Origin: Dasyornis broadbenti
Taxonomy: Eukaryota > Chordata > Aves > Passeriformes > Dasyornithidae
Length of the DNA: 64,000 nt
Assembly: GCA_013397935.1 (NCBI GenBank)
Contig: VZRN01001158.1
Coordinates: 494,047 to 558,046 of the forward strand
Reading direction: 5' to 3'
A program made the translations under genes and the position numbers. Positions 1-11,804 of the stretch are shown here, one piece after another (within the stretch, counting starts at the first letter, position 1; each line of letters begins with the position of its first letter). The notes under the pieces are model-generated. The model was not told where the DNA came from, searched no databases, and saw only the letters and a list, made by a program, of their open reading frames with translations.

Positions 1-3000
1 TGCAGAATTATCTAGGGATGCTCATCTTACTGAAAAGAAAAAAAATTCTTTGCTTCAATGCCAAAGAATTATATAAAAATAATTAATGGCCAGATTAATG
101 AGAGAGAGTAAGTCATTAGAAATCAAAAATGAGATAATTCTGTTGTAGACATGAGTGATGGTGAGAAATAAATTATATTTGGCTGACATTACTTAATTAG
201 TTGGAATCCTGGTGCTTTCTTAAATTTTCTTTGGTGAAGCTTTTAAAGTTTTAACACATCAATTCCCAGCTAAATAACCTCAATGACAAAGCAGCCAGTT
301 GCATCTTCTCTGCCAAGACGTTTTTGGAGCATATTATTTTAAAACTTCATCCCTTTGTTCGGTATTTTGATGGCTACCAGCACGTGGCCTGTAACTTCTG
401 GCAAAGCCCGATATCTGAATTGTTCCTGAGGGCAGCTGGTACCTGTGTTCTCCCAACTGCTCCTGGTGGGATGGGGAAAAGACCAGGGCAGGGAAAATGG
501 TGATGCCTTCGTTGCTGGGAGCAGCTCAAATAGCCAGGAACCCTTAGCACTGCTGCAGGACTAGTTATCAAGCATCTCAGAGGACTTAATGAGCATGAAT
601 TAAGCCTCAGAATTAGAGCTGACTGTATAAATAGTTGCAAATAATATTCTTGGAGGACGATGCTCTCCAGTTCTTAAGCATGTTGTTCCAGTGAGAGTGG
701 CTGATTCTTGCAATCCTATTTGTAAGCCGCTTCTCGGGGGGAAAGAGTAAACTGCAGAGGCATAAGCTGAGATCTAGAAGTCCTGCACTGAATCATGGTC
801 TGCTGGAAAATAAGGGAAAGCAGAAGGAGGAAAAGGGAGTAACAGCTTATTGAGAAGAGCTCAGAGACAGTGAGACCAGCCAACCTAGTGCATGTTTGGG
901 ACAACCTGTTGTCCCAGTGAATTAGGCTGTAGGACCCTGCAACAATCAGGTGTTTTAATGAAATTTATTTTAATCTGTAAAGGGGGCAAATTGTGATTTA
1001 TAGGAAGGTCTGAGGACTTGCAATGGCTGTGCAGTTTTATCCCAGGAGTTCCTCTCTCTGATAAACAAGCCATGGAACAAGGTGCTGAACAATTGCCTTG
1101 CACAGAAATGTTGGAATGATTTATAACCGATTAGTCACTATTATTACCTTTCTAAATACATGCATTAGGAAAAGTTTTAACACCATGGTTATTAACCACA
1201 GAGAGAAATTGGAGGATAATAGTTTAGCTTCAAGTAAAGCAATTTACAGACAGATCTAGTGGCTAAGTAACATTTTTGAAGGGGAGAAAAAAAAACCCAA
1301 CAAAAACTGCAATGCCCTGGTGGTTGGGGATCTGGGACTGCCAGCAGCACAAACTCCCAGCCATCTGCACACCAGGAACAAGGAAAATACATGCATATAA
1401 TAAAGATATCTGCCTGAAAACAGGCCCCAGTGAAAACCTTCTCAAGCTTCAAGGTGCTTTTAAATGCATCATTTTGGCCCAAAGCTCAATAAATGTGGTT
1501 CTACCTATGAAATCTACCAACTTTTTCAATGCCTTTTTTAGCATGGACTCAGCTCCAAGCTTTACCAGCACTTCTTGCCTTCACAGATCCTCCCCAGACC
1601 TTTCCTTAGTGCGTACAGGCTCTCCAGATTATCCTTTCTACTTTCAGCCTTCCCTCACCTTCCTCAGGGAGGTCTCCACACCCTCTGAGTGCCACACAGA
1701 GATGCTCCTAGCAGCAGCCTGTGCCCTTTCAGGTGAATTCCTCCCTGCTCTGTGTATTCTCATCCTTGCAAGGTGATGCTTCTCTGGGATGCTACCACCA
1801 GCTCCCCTAGAAATGCCACTTTCACTTGTACAACCCGGAGACCTGCTGGGTTTCTGTGTTGAAGAAATGGCTTCTCGCCTTTCTTGTACCAACAAAGAGA
1901 AAAAGTAAATCCGCCTGGGCTATGGCTATCTTTAGCAGCAACATTTCAACAGTGTCACCTCTTCATCACTCCGTTTGCCTCCTTCAGGAGCTTCCTCCTC
2001 CAGCGGAGGTTACCAGAGCTACAAGAAGACCCTTCAGCCCATCTTCTTCTGAGCAAACCCTTCTCTCTGTTGAGGACCACATGAACCACAGACATATCCT
2101 TATCCTTGTCTTCCAGAGGCTTTTGCCAAAACAGTAGCTAAGAATGGCTCCCAGAGCAAACTGGGGAATGAATCCCCAATAGCCAAAAGCCCAGCTACAC
2201 CCGGGAATAGTTTTCAGGGAGATACAGAGGATAGGGCAGATGCTGAACCCCTCAAGGATTCACCTTCCCTTTGCAGCACCAATCCCGCTGTGAAGGAAAA
2301 GCACCCACGCTCTTTCCAACCCAGAACTGAGCAGCTCTTGTAAAATACAGCAATGAGGGACAGGGGTCCACGAGCTGCTGCAAAATCAGGGTGAGCTCAG
2401 ATCCAGGCTGCCTCCAGGGCTGACATCTGCTGGGGCATTCACGCCTGGTTTGGAATGAAATCAAGGGGAGCTGAGAATGAGGAAAAGAGCAGCTCAACTC
2501 CATCAAGGTGAGGTCATCCAGCTGTGCTGCTTGAAAGTTACATGAGAATGGTAGAGTAAAATCTACATATTTTAAAAATGAGACACCTATAGAATTTAAG
2601 TATTGCCAGAGTCTGGGAACAGCTAATTACAGTCCTGACCAGCTGGAGGTTTCCAGGTTGAATTCTGCCTAAATTGCTAAATTAACTCTTGTGCTCTGTT
2701 CTGACTCCTTCTCTAGAAGGTCTCTGAAAAATGGACAATCTGAAAGAGTCCCATCAATTACTCTGCACCAGATGCAAGGCTTGAAAAGAAAAATTAAATT
2801 ATTTTAATTCATTTTTAATGGCATTTGGTACATTACATAAATCTCTATCATTCTTCAGATTCTGCTTTGTATAGCACCGGCCTGGGACTCTTCTGAATTT
2901 AAAGATAATGAAGTTTTATGTCAAAAAATGCTGAGTGTGTAGGAAGCAACAGCAACCAGTGGCCCCAGACGCAGGATCAGCATCACTACAGCACGAGCAA

Positions 3001-3412
3001 AGCTTTGGACAAGGAATCTGACATTGGAGAGGTTCCCCACTGCAGCTGTAAAGAACTGAGCTTGTCCTGCAGCATCTCTGGGCCCACCCAGCTTTGCAGC
3101 AGGGCTGAGGGTAATCCCTCAGATCTCTCCCCTGACACGGCACGGGGCGAAGGTGCGTTCCATGGGACAGATCAGCCCCCACCCAACTGACTGAGCAAAA
3201 CTCGGACACCTTCACCCCCAGTGAAGCCTCTGTCTCCAGAGCAGCCGCGAGCTGGATGGGAGCCCAAGTTCATGATCACGTCCTGCTGGGCTTTGCTAGG
3301 GGCCAGCACAGCCGCACCGACAGCCCTGGGATGAGCGTGCCAGTCAGGGAGGCAGCACCTCCAACCCTCCCAAATGAACACAGATTTGCCCCTCGCTTCG
3401 TAAAATAGAGTT
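1..3412. other. Intergenic DNA downstream of HS3ST3B1
   Basis: I see no gene here. Open frames on both strands are short, low in recognisable motifs and mutually overlapping. No CR1 fragment, tRNA-like fold or CpG island is evident. Composition alternates between AT-rich blocks (1-300, 2520-2900) and ordinary GC-moderate blocks. The region lies past the predicted polyadenylation signal of HS3ST3B1 on the minus strand, so it is probably true intergenic sequence. If the real 3' end lies further left, part of it would belong to the transcript. Confidence 0.5.
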
Positions 3413-3418
3413 TTTATT
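3413..3418 (-). terminator. Candidate polyadenylation signal of HS3ST3B1
   Basis: The plus strand reads TTTATT, which is AATAAA on the minus strand. It is the first canonical hexamer I find downstream of the HS3ST3B1 stop codon; I saw no AATAAA or ATTAAA on the minus strand between it and 7021, only TATAAA variants. It sits in an AT-rich block (3400-3960) of the kind often seen at the ends of long 3' UTRs. This assigns HS3ST3B1 a 3' UTR of about 3.6 kb. Variant hexamers closer to the stop could be used instead. Confidence 0.35.
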
Positions 3419-3519
3419 TGTTCATACAAATAGTATGAATTATCAGAATTTCATTTTCCTAGAAACATCTTTCTCTGTGTAAAATTAATTTGTGTTGTAC
3501 ATACCACAAAATACTCCAT

Positions 3520-3602
3520 ATACATTTTTTTTAAGATTTTCTTTCCTGTGGGGTTGTTTTTTTGTTGTTGTTGTTTTGTTTTTCATTTTGTTCTTTTTTT
3601 TA
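3520..3602 (+). repeat. T/GTT-rich low-complexity tract
   Basis: The plus strand is almost purely T and G, with a short GTT run (about five units) set between T homopolymers. On the minus strand this is an A/C-rich tract inside the presumed HS3ST3B1 3' UTR. Length polymorphism is likely. No gene function is implied. Confidence 0.75.
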
Positions 3603-3718
3603 CAAATTGCATACTACACTATAGAACCATGTTACGGACAACACATCACTAACACCTGTACTGCACTTCTGAATACAGGACTGAATGAAACTCAGCCATA
3701 AATTAATGTTATAATGTG

Positions 3719-3733
3719 AAAAAAAAAAAAAAA
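3719..3733 (+). repeat. A15 homopolymer
   Basis: An uninterrupted run of fifteen A on the plus strand, U15 in a minus-strand transcript. It is followed by other A-rich runs at 3772-3810. I see no body of a retroposed gene in front of it, so it reads as simple low-complexity sequence. Confidence 0.85.
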
Positions 3734-6455
3734 CAACGAACCAAACTTCTAATCACACCTCCAAGCTTAACTTAAAAAAATAAAAAGGGTATTTAAAACA
3801 AAAAAAAAATGCACTGATTTCAATATTAGCAACCAGATGAACACCACGGGGAATTCACCTTCATTGTCGTATTTGTTAGGTAAGGCTTTTTTATATTAAA
3901 AATCTAGTGCAGACTTCATTTTGAAGGATATTGAGTCAGGATTAACAATTTCCTTATGGTTAGAAGAATTATTACACACTGGCTGTATTTCCACTCTCCA
4001 ACTAGTTTGCTCCACAAGAGCCTTTCGCAGCAGGGCTCGATTGTACAAACTAAGCCCGCACTCTGCTATACAGCTGGGGAAGGCATTGGAATATTAAAAA
4101 CTTGTTTCCAAGAAAGCCAGAAGGAAGACGTAGGGGATGCAAAAGTCTTCTGGCACTGAGCAGCTGGCACATGCTGCGGAGGGAAGCCCCTGGGAAGAAG
4201 CCTGTGCCAACACACAGGTCCTGGAGGCTCCACCAGTGAAACATTCAGATAAGTGGCACAGCCGTGGCTGGGAGCTCACCCAAAGGCCAAGTGGAGAGGT
4301 CAAGCTTCTTTCCATGCGTTGCATAAGCTGCTAGAAGGAAGGCTGAGGTTTTGAGAACCAAAAATCCCTTGTTTTTCCACCAGGAAGCATTTTCTCAGTG
4401 CCTGTAGCTCCTTCCCCTGAGTCACCCAACAGGGGCAGGGTTTGGGATAAAGCAGACGCACTCCTGCATTCGCCACCTGTCCTGGCAGCAGGGAACAGAG
4501 CCAGGAACCTGGCTGGAGCTGAAGTCAAACCCTTGAAAGTGCATAGATCCACCCAGCTGCTCGGGCCTGCAGCTGGATTCTGCAGGACCAGGGGAAAGCA
4601 GGGGCTGTCAGCCTGCACAGCCCAGCAGGTCCCACATCCCATCCTTGAAGTCAGACTGTGTTGGCCCAAAGTGTCATTTCTTCAGTAGAAGTGGCTCAGG
4701 GCAAGGAGAACTTTACCTATTTGCGGGAAGATGCGTTTGGAGGCAAACCCCAAGGAGGGACTTGCATCCTGCTCACAGCAGTTTTGTAGGCAGCTCAGCC
4801 TGATGATGTTATGCTTAAAATCTCCCTTTCCTTGAGGTCACCCCCGTGCACTGCACCCCAAGTGTGAACTCACCCACAGCAGTGCGAGTCCCCGAATCCT
4901 TTGGAGATGTGACACTGCTGAGCCAAGCCAAAAGCCCTCAGGTTTAAACAAAGCTCTGAAGGGCAGGTCTGTACCTGCAGATCTCTGCAGCAGACGGAGC
5001 CAAGTCTGCTCTTTGCTCTGTCTGCTGGAGCAGGACCAGATCGAGACCAAGACAGAGCAACCCAGGCTCTGAGGAACATTTTCATCATCCAACAGCCATA
5101 GCAGAGAGATGGAATGAGCAGGCTAGAATGAGGAGGCTGCAAAAGTAAAACAAACGTTTGGGAAACACCACTGAATGGGCCCCACCACAGCTGGGCACAG
5201 CTCAGCAATGGGCAGCTCCAAGGGGAAACGGTGGGTAACTGTGGAGAGGTGCAGGGCATGTATTTCTATAGGCAATGCATATGAAATTAGATGTTCTGCC
5301 CATTGGTGGTTTTGTTGTTTCCAGTTTCCCTCACGCTGCTTATGGAAGTGCTCCCACGGAAACACCAGGAGATGCTTGGTGCAGTGCATAATTTCAGTGC
5401 TGCAGGTGAGGTGTGGGGAGTTTTGCTGCCCAAAGACATCATAGCTCTGTTTCTGTTAAAAATTCAGCAAGAAAATCACTTCTGCTGCCATCTTGCTCCG
5501 AAAGTGTTCCTGTCACAGCGACAGAACCTCTGACAGCAATGATAAGGCATTGGACACCCATGGTGCTTATCAGGACCTCTTGAGCTCACAAAACACTGGC
5601 AGAGCTCTCAGGACAGCCCACTCAACCTGTCCTGGAGTCCCACAGCAACTGGTTCCACACAAGGAGAAAGATTTCATTCAGGTTAATGATTACTGGCTTG
5701 GACCCTCCTGTCCTGCCTGGTTGCCACCGCTGTGGCTCAGCCAGGACACCCCTGGACTGCCAAGAATACACCAACCCCAGCATGCCCAGACTCACCCCTA
5801 CATTCCTACAGATTCACCCTTGTTGGTAAAGCAGCATTTCTTCCGGGCTCTAAGCAAATGCTGCTCCTTGGGAGACACCATGGGTAGAGTGTTGGACCAA
5901 AGAGTGATAGGAATGAACAGGGCTAAGGGTGATGTTCTCCACACTCATGTACCCGAAGGTGCTGCGGTGGCCATGAGGCTGGAAGTAGCCCTGTCTGTGC
6001 CGTATCCTGGGACACACTCCGTGCTGGGCATGGTGTCAGGCAGACACCTGAGGTTTTCCCGTGGTTCTGCTGGTGTCTTTGGTGGGTGGAGGGTGCTCCA
6101 TGTGCTGCAGGCACTGCCATCTCCCAGCAGTGCCTGGCGTGCATGGGTATTCCTGGAGCGACACTTTCTGCAAGTCACTCTGACCAGCACCCCACATGTC
6201 ACAAACAGACACAGGATTTTACATTTGTCCTGCAGAAAAGATTTTAAATGCATAGAAGGATTGTGGGAAAGAACCTCCTGGACAAAAGGTAGGAAGGAAA
6301 ACTGTACTGAGGAGAGCTCTGCCCACGCAACAGGCTCTGCAGCTTCTCACTGAAAAAAGAGCATGTTGGCCTCCCGGCAGTCCTGAGCAGGAGCCATTAT
6401 GGCTTGGGGTTCCCCATGCTTACAGCCACTGGGGAAACATGCTGCTGCTCAGCAG

Positions 6456-6469
6456 NNNNNNNNNNNNNN
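6456..6469. other. Assembly gap (14 N)
   Basis: Fourteen N. The nine bases GCTCAGCAG occur directly on both sides (6447-6455 and 6470-6478) in a CTG/CAG-rich context. The gap may therefore be an unresolved short tandem repeat or an overlap that the assembler failed to join. Confidence 0.99.
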
Positions 6470-7021
6470 GCTCAGCAGAGGTATGTGGGGTGCAGGGATG
6501 CCCAGCCTCCCTCCCACCCACCCCAGAGAAATCCCCCCGGGGCTGCGGAACTAACCAGAAAACTATGGGATGAGGGAGCACAACACCGGAGCAGAGACTG
6601 GGACACTGGAATAGAGAAAGCAAGTGTTTATAAAGGCCAGATACCCGTAACGAAAATAAACTTGTGCTTTCTCTCCCTCCCTTCCCTCCTTTGCTTTTTT
6701 TGATTTTTTTAAATACAAATTTTGTTTAGGAAAAGTGGAAGCACTCTCTGTTACAAACCAAACCAAAGAGAAAGCAGAAGAGGGGGAAAAAAAACAAAAT
6801 AAAAGGAAAGACATATTAGAATTAAACACTGTGGAATGTTAAACAGGTTACAGGCTACCATTCTAGCCAGTGCAGTTAGGCAGCTTAGTGAATTAATTGC
6901 TTAGGAATTAAAAATAAATTATTATAAAATAGATTTCTGTACATTTTACATACATATATATCTCTTTATATAAGCAAACCGTGCTGGGCAAGTAATTACA
7001 AGGGACTTTCCCATGCCAGGT

Positions 7022-7640
7022 TCAGTCCCAGCCGAAGTCCTGCCCTGTCATCTGGTAGAACTTCATGTTGAAGGGCCGGTAGAAGTCCCGCAGCCTCTGC
7101 ACCACCTCCTGGTCGATGTTGGGGTGGGTCCTGCCTTTCGTCTTCCCCAGACAGTGGGGTTTGCTGCTGCCTTCCGCCTTCTTCAGGCATGGGAACCCCT
7201 TGGTTTTGTTGAAGTAGAAGTGTTTATCAGTGATGATCCTCTTGAGGCCCAGAAAGTCCTGGACCCTGCCCAGTTCCCCCGCGGGGTCGCTGATCAGCCT
7301 CTCCCCGCTGACAAAGAGGATCTGCCCGATGGGGAAGTAGAGGAGCCAGTTCTCCAGGTGCTTGGCGTAGATGCCAATCTGGATGGCGCTCCACGAGGTG
7401 TCGATCAGGCCTGTAGTCCTGTTTTTGAAGGTCAGGCTCTCAAAGGTGGGGATGTCAGGCTTCTTGGAGAGCGTCTGGGTGTAGTCCGAGATGGCTCTGG
7501 TCACAGGGTCCCGCACCACCACAATGAGCTTTGTGGCCTTGGACATGGAGGAGATGCGGGCTGGGGCCTCCTTGGTGACAAAGTAGCTGGGGGTCTTCTC
7601 CATGGTGATCTGCCCCTCCAGTGTCTTGGGCATCAGGTCC
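7022..7640 (-). CDS. HS3ST3B1: HS3ST3B1 exon 2: heparan sulfate glucosamine 3-O-sulfotransferase, sulfotransferase domain
   Basis: This is the second and last coding exon, giving residues 149-353 plus the TGA stop at 7022-7024. The acceptor is TTGCTGGCAG on the minus strand, with the exon starting at 7640. The codon for Arg148 is split AG|G across the intron, and the joined frame reads WYRDLMP. The product is a Golgi type II enzyme that moves sulfate from PAPS to the 3-OH of glucosamine in heparan sulfate. Visible motifs are the 3'-PAPS-binding segment VVRDPVTRAISDY with Arg191 and Ser199, two cysteines (299 and 311) that form the conserved disulfide in this family, and N-glycosylation sequons NRT (221) and NKT (292). 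The protein ends DFGWD; human HS3ST3B1 as I recall it has one more glycine. Human 3A1 and 3B1 are nearly identical in this domain, so this exon alone cannot separate the paralogues. The frame is intact. Confidence 0.97.
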
Positions 7641-8478
7641 CTGCCAGCAAAACAGACAGACATGGGTCAGAAGGGCAAAGAAGAGGAACAAAAATATCCA
7701 CATGCATTTATATATATGTTCACACATAAATACACAAGAATTCTTCTCCCTAAAATGCCTTCATAGGCCATTTGGTTCATACAGAGAAATCCATTTCCTA
7801 TTGATTTAGGGATTAGGGGAGGATTACTATTAAAGGCCACTGTATTAGAAATCCAGCAGAGTAATCTCCCAGTTATCCATGAGTGGATCAGCTGAGCTAC
7901 GCTCTGCACCTGGACCACAGTACATGTACCACACCAGTCACAGACTGGTCAGGACGGGTCCTGAACGGCACCAGGTAGCTTTTCCGGCTCGTGTCAACAC
8001 CACTGAGACCGCAGCCCCAATCCAGAGCTCATTTCCCCATGGGAATGAGAGGGTGGTATAGCAGAAAAGCAGGAGCTCACTGGAGCATGTCCACCTCACT
8101 TTCCCCAAGCATCCCAAATGCAAAATTTTTCCCAATTCAGGCAAGAGGGTGCAACTTGTCTCTGGCTTGCCAACAGCAGGACTTCACTCTCAGGTGTTCT
8201 CTTGCACCCAGCTTCACCCCCTGCTTTACTATTCTCTATCACTTCTTCCCTCACATGAACTAGAAAGAGCATCAAGAGCTGCTGGTGGCAGCTTCAGCAC
8301 ATCCTAGTCCAGGAGACAGCGAGGACAACCCCACCTCAGCACTGGCTCACAGTTTTCAGCAGGTCAGGGTATGGGATACAACTACGAAGAACACAACCTT
8401 AGTGCATGGGCAAGACATACCTCCACAAAGTACCTTTAAAACCTAAAGCTTTCAGCAATTCCACCTTTTTCCCTGGCT

Positions 8479-8511
8479 ATTTCTAATTAACCACATGGGT
8501 TAATTAGAAAT
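8479..8511. repeat. Perfect inverted repeat, 14-bp arms, 5-base loop
   Basis: The left arm is ATTTCTAATTAACC (8479-8492) and the right arm its exact reverse complement (8498-8511), separated by ACATG. Each arm carries a TAATTA core typical of homeodomain binding sites. The 14-base string TGGGTTAATTAGAA from the right side recurs at 15776-15789. It can form a stable hairpin or serve as a symmetric protein site; no function is shown. Confidence 0.9.
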
Positions 8512-11500
8512 TATGGAAGTGGCATGAAGCAGGAAGAGTAATTTTTTCCTATGATTCACTAGGCAAGCTAAAATATTTTAGACAATTTTCTGGTTCTTTC
8601 CCTTTATAGCCCACAGGGAGTTGTTTGCTCTGGATTGCGAGACAGTTGAAAAGAAAAGGCAAAAGAGGGGTCAGGCACAAAATAAAAGCTATAAAACTTG
8701 ATAAAGTTTTCAAAGCATCCACCCAGCACAGAGAAATAAGCAGCCAGTGTGTGATCTGCAAGCCTGAAGCTGCGCTTCTCTCAGCTATACTAGGAGGCTA
8801 TTCCCAACAGCCATCTCCTCACTCACTGTTTTTATGCTTCCACAGCAAAGCTCACCAGAGCTCTTGCAATTAAAACAGCAACTGATAATTTGGCTAAATC
8901 CAGTGGTTGCCCTGGTTAAGAACTCAAGGAAAGTAAACTGACCAATCTGTTTTGAGGGCAAATAACAGGGGACACAGGAATGAGAGGTCTGTTTACATCG
9001 AAAACCATCCCACGTCTATGAATATTGGTCGGTAGCTATTTATGCAGCTACTGATGAGCTCACACTGTACCCGTTATTTTACTTCATCAGCTTCTGGCAT
9101 TACCTTTGAGCAACGTGTTTACTGGCAAGGGGCAGCCAGTGGCTGCACCTCCACCCCACAGGTGAGCTGTGCCCGGAGGCTCCCCATAAAGCCCCTTCTC
9201 CATAATCCCAAGGTGGGAGACAGTCCCTGTGCCGGATCTACATGGGACTCTGGGAGAGGCGGTGATGGACAAGCTGGTGGAGGAAGAGGATATCAGCTTG
9301 TGGAAACTCCAGTCACGCCCAGGGGCAGTGGCAACCCTGAGGGCTGGGATTTCAAGTCCACACAAGCAGAGTTTCACATGCAGATAAAAATCATGCTGGT
9401 CTACCAGATACCTGGGATGTGAGAGCTTCTGGAAGTCAGGAGCCAGTGTGCGTGCCAAAAACAGCAACCAGAATAAAACTCTGACTAATCCTTTGCCTTT
9501 CTGGCCAACTCTGCAACCCCATAATGCTGTCACAGAACAGGGCTAGTCAATAACGCTCAGAGCAGCTCTTAAATCTATCCGTGGGCTGACATGGATTTCG
9601 ACATTTGCTTATTAAGTGGTGTCTCCTTTTATGGCCACATTAAACCCAAGTTCTACATCCTGCACTGGCCACCAACTGCTTTTCAGTTTGATTTAAGAGG
9701 TTGTTTTCAACCCATGAAGTTCTTAATGGCCTGGGACCTGCCTGGAGAGGAGAAAGCTTCCCAAAACAGTCTCAGGTTGCCCACGCTGCACTGAAGTCCT
9801 TTGGCTTTAGATCAGGTCCATCAGATTGCTGGTTGTATGGGGCCCTGCACTTCGGGACTGATCTCTTCTCCAGGACTACTACAGTCAGTATTTATCAGTC
9901 TCATGGGAATGATGCAAGGCTTATTTTTCTCCTTCTTGGACAAGAAAGGCATTGGGTAGGGCTGGGCTGTGAAATACAAGGAAATTGCTGGGGATGGAGT
10001 GCCAAGGCAGTTGATCCAGTTGGGAAACACAGCTTCCTAATTAGCATTTCAGCAAATACAGAGAAGCACACCATAAGTGGAAGAAAGCAGGGAGCAGCTC
10101 TTTACTTAGGAGGCATCCACTGGCCTGGCGTCAAGTCCCTTTGCAGAGCAGTTCATCTCCTGAACCCACATTGAAGCTGTGGCTGAAAGCACTGAGTTCT
10201 GGGCAGGTCTAAACCTCCCAGATTGTTATTTTTGGAGAGGGCCTGAATTCTTGGCAATTTAGGAACATTTTGCTGGTGACCCATCACAGCAAGCGAAGCA
10301 GAACAGGACGCATTGACACACCTACTGCCCTCAGGTTGGTTAACACAGGCTGAGGTGAGCAGAGGTAGAAATGGAACCTTCAACTCATATACCAGCCCTC
10401 AGGCCTTTGCTCCTGCTCTCCCTTCATTGTACCCACACAGGTGCCAGGCATAGCCCAAAACTAAGACCCTCAGGATTGTCTCAGACTCTGCTGTTTATAA
10501 AGTGGCTGCATGGAAGGAAGACAGCTGCAAGTAAAGCCAAATACTGTGGCCCATGGATGTGGTTTGAACCTCTGACAACACCACATCCAGGAGAGCAAAG
10601 TTTTATTGCATGGGCATGTCAGTTGTGAGGAGCTTTCCCACGTTTTCCATAATCTCCCACAGAGGCACCATCCATCATGCTCACGGCCAGAGACTGCAGA
10701 GCCTCGGGGACACAAGGAACTGGTGCGTTGGCAGGTCTGAATTCACAGTGGTGGAAAAGTCATCAAGAAGCATTTATTCCCATTCAAACCACAGCTGGAG
10801 AAGGGCAACTTGGCCCAGCAGAGCACTGAAGCTCCAACACAACACACTGGACATACGTGTTGGTAGAAGGAGGACCAGATCCAGGCTCGAACATATCTGC
10901 TCCTGGGGCTCCAAGACAGCAAGGGCCATGCTAAACTACAGCTGCTGCTTTGGGAGGGAAAAGAGGAGCTGTGATGATCAGAAGCCACGAGGCCCTGGCA
11001 GGATGCAGCCCCTTGGGAGAAAGGAGTGGGGTACCTCAGAAACCCACCTTCAGCTCAGGGGTGGACACCAACCACTGCGGGGCAGCTTGTGACTGCTGTG
11101 GAGCCTCTGTTTCCATGGAGGATTCACAGGCACCATGGAGACCTTGGGCAGCTCCTGCCAGCACTGCCTGGTGCAAGGGGAGAAAGGCAGAGGTGTGGCC
11201 ACCACTGCTGTCCATATGGGAGAGCAATGGGAGCTGATAGAGGGAATCAGGCTGTGGAAAACAGGGAGCTCAGCTGAGCCCCAGGGCTCGATGGAGACAC
11301 CACTGAGGGCCATAGCGGAAACTGTACTGGAAAATAGAGAACAAAAAGCTTGGCAGGCATCGCTCCTGCCTTGTTGTCCTCCTGCCTTCTGCAACCCAGA
11401 GTTCAAAGACCTCTGGAGACAGCATCTGCATCCAAATCATCCCATTTCACAGTGACTATGAACTGTCTAATCCTTTCAAACCCACGAATACTTCCGGCCT

Positions 11501-11770
11501 GGAGAACATCCCACAGCAGAATCTCCCAGCACTAAAGCACTGCCTCTACCTGTTATTTTAACTCCCTCCCCACTTCCCTGCTTGGGAAGGGATGAGGCAC
11601 CTGCTTGCTGAGCATGGAAGAAGGAAGTGAGGATGAGGAGCACCAGCAGCCTCCCAGCATCCTTTATTTCCCACCCAGCAAAGCACTGGTGGGGCTCAGC
11701 GCCGCTGACTCGGGCAGAGCTGCCAGCAATGGGGTCCCAGCAAGGCGAGGGGGCTGCTGTGTCAGGACAG

Positions 11771-11804
11771 CTATGAATTTTGCACAGCTATGAATTTTGC
11801 ACAG
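11771..11804 (+). repeat. Two-copy 17-bp tandem duplication
   Basis: CTATGAATTTTGCACAG occurs twice, head to tail and without mismatch (11771-11787 and 11788-11804). The perfect identity suggests a recent slippage duplication or an assembly duplicate. Confidence 0.9.

Larger units (their letters stand above)
3419..7021 (-). other. HS3ST3B1: Probable 3' UTR of HS3ST3B1
   Basis: Sequence between the HS3ST3B1 stop codon and the first canonical AATAAA. The half nearest the signal (3419-3960) is AT-rich with T/GTT-rich low complexity (3520-3602) and a 15-A run. The middle (4000-6400) is GC-moderate and contains only chance open frames. The part next to the coding exon (6630-7000) is again AT-rich and includes a short TA-rich stretch near 6950. 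A 14-base assembly gap lies at 6456-6469. That this whole interval is transcribed is inferred from the absence of an earlier canonical signal, not observed. Confidence 0.35.

Noticed and set aside
5493..6353. 286-codon open frame on plus
   Set aside because: Low-complexity, family-less translation lying antisense to the presumed HS3ST3B1 3' UTR. There is no splice, promoter or domain support.
7013..7729. 238-codon open frame on plus
   Set aside because: Exact antisense shadow of HS3ST3B1 exon 2; its Val/Leu/Gly-rich translation is what a reverse-complemented GC3-rich exon gives.
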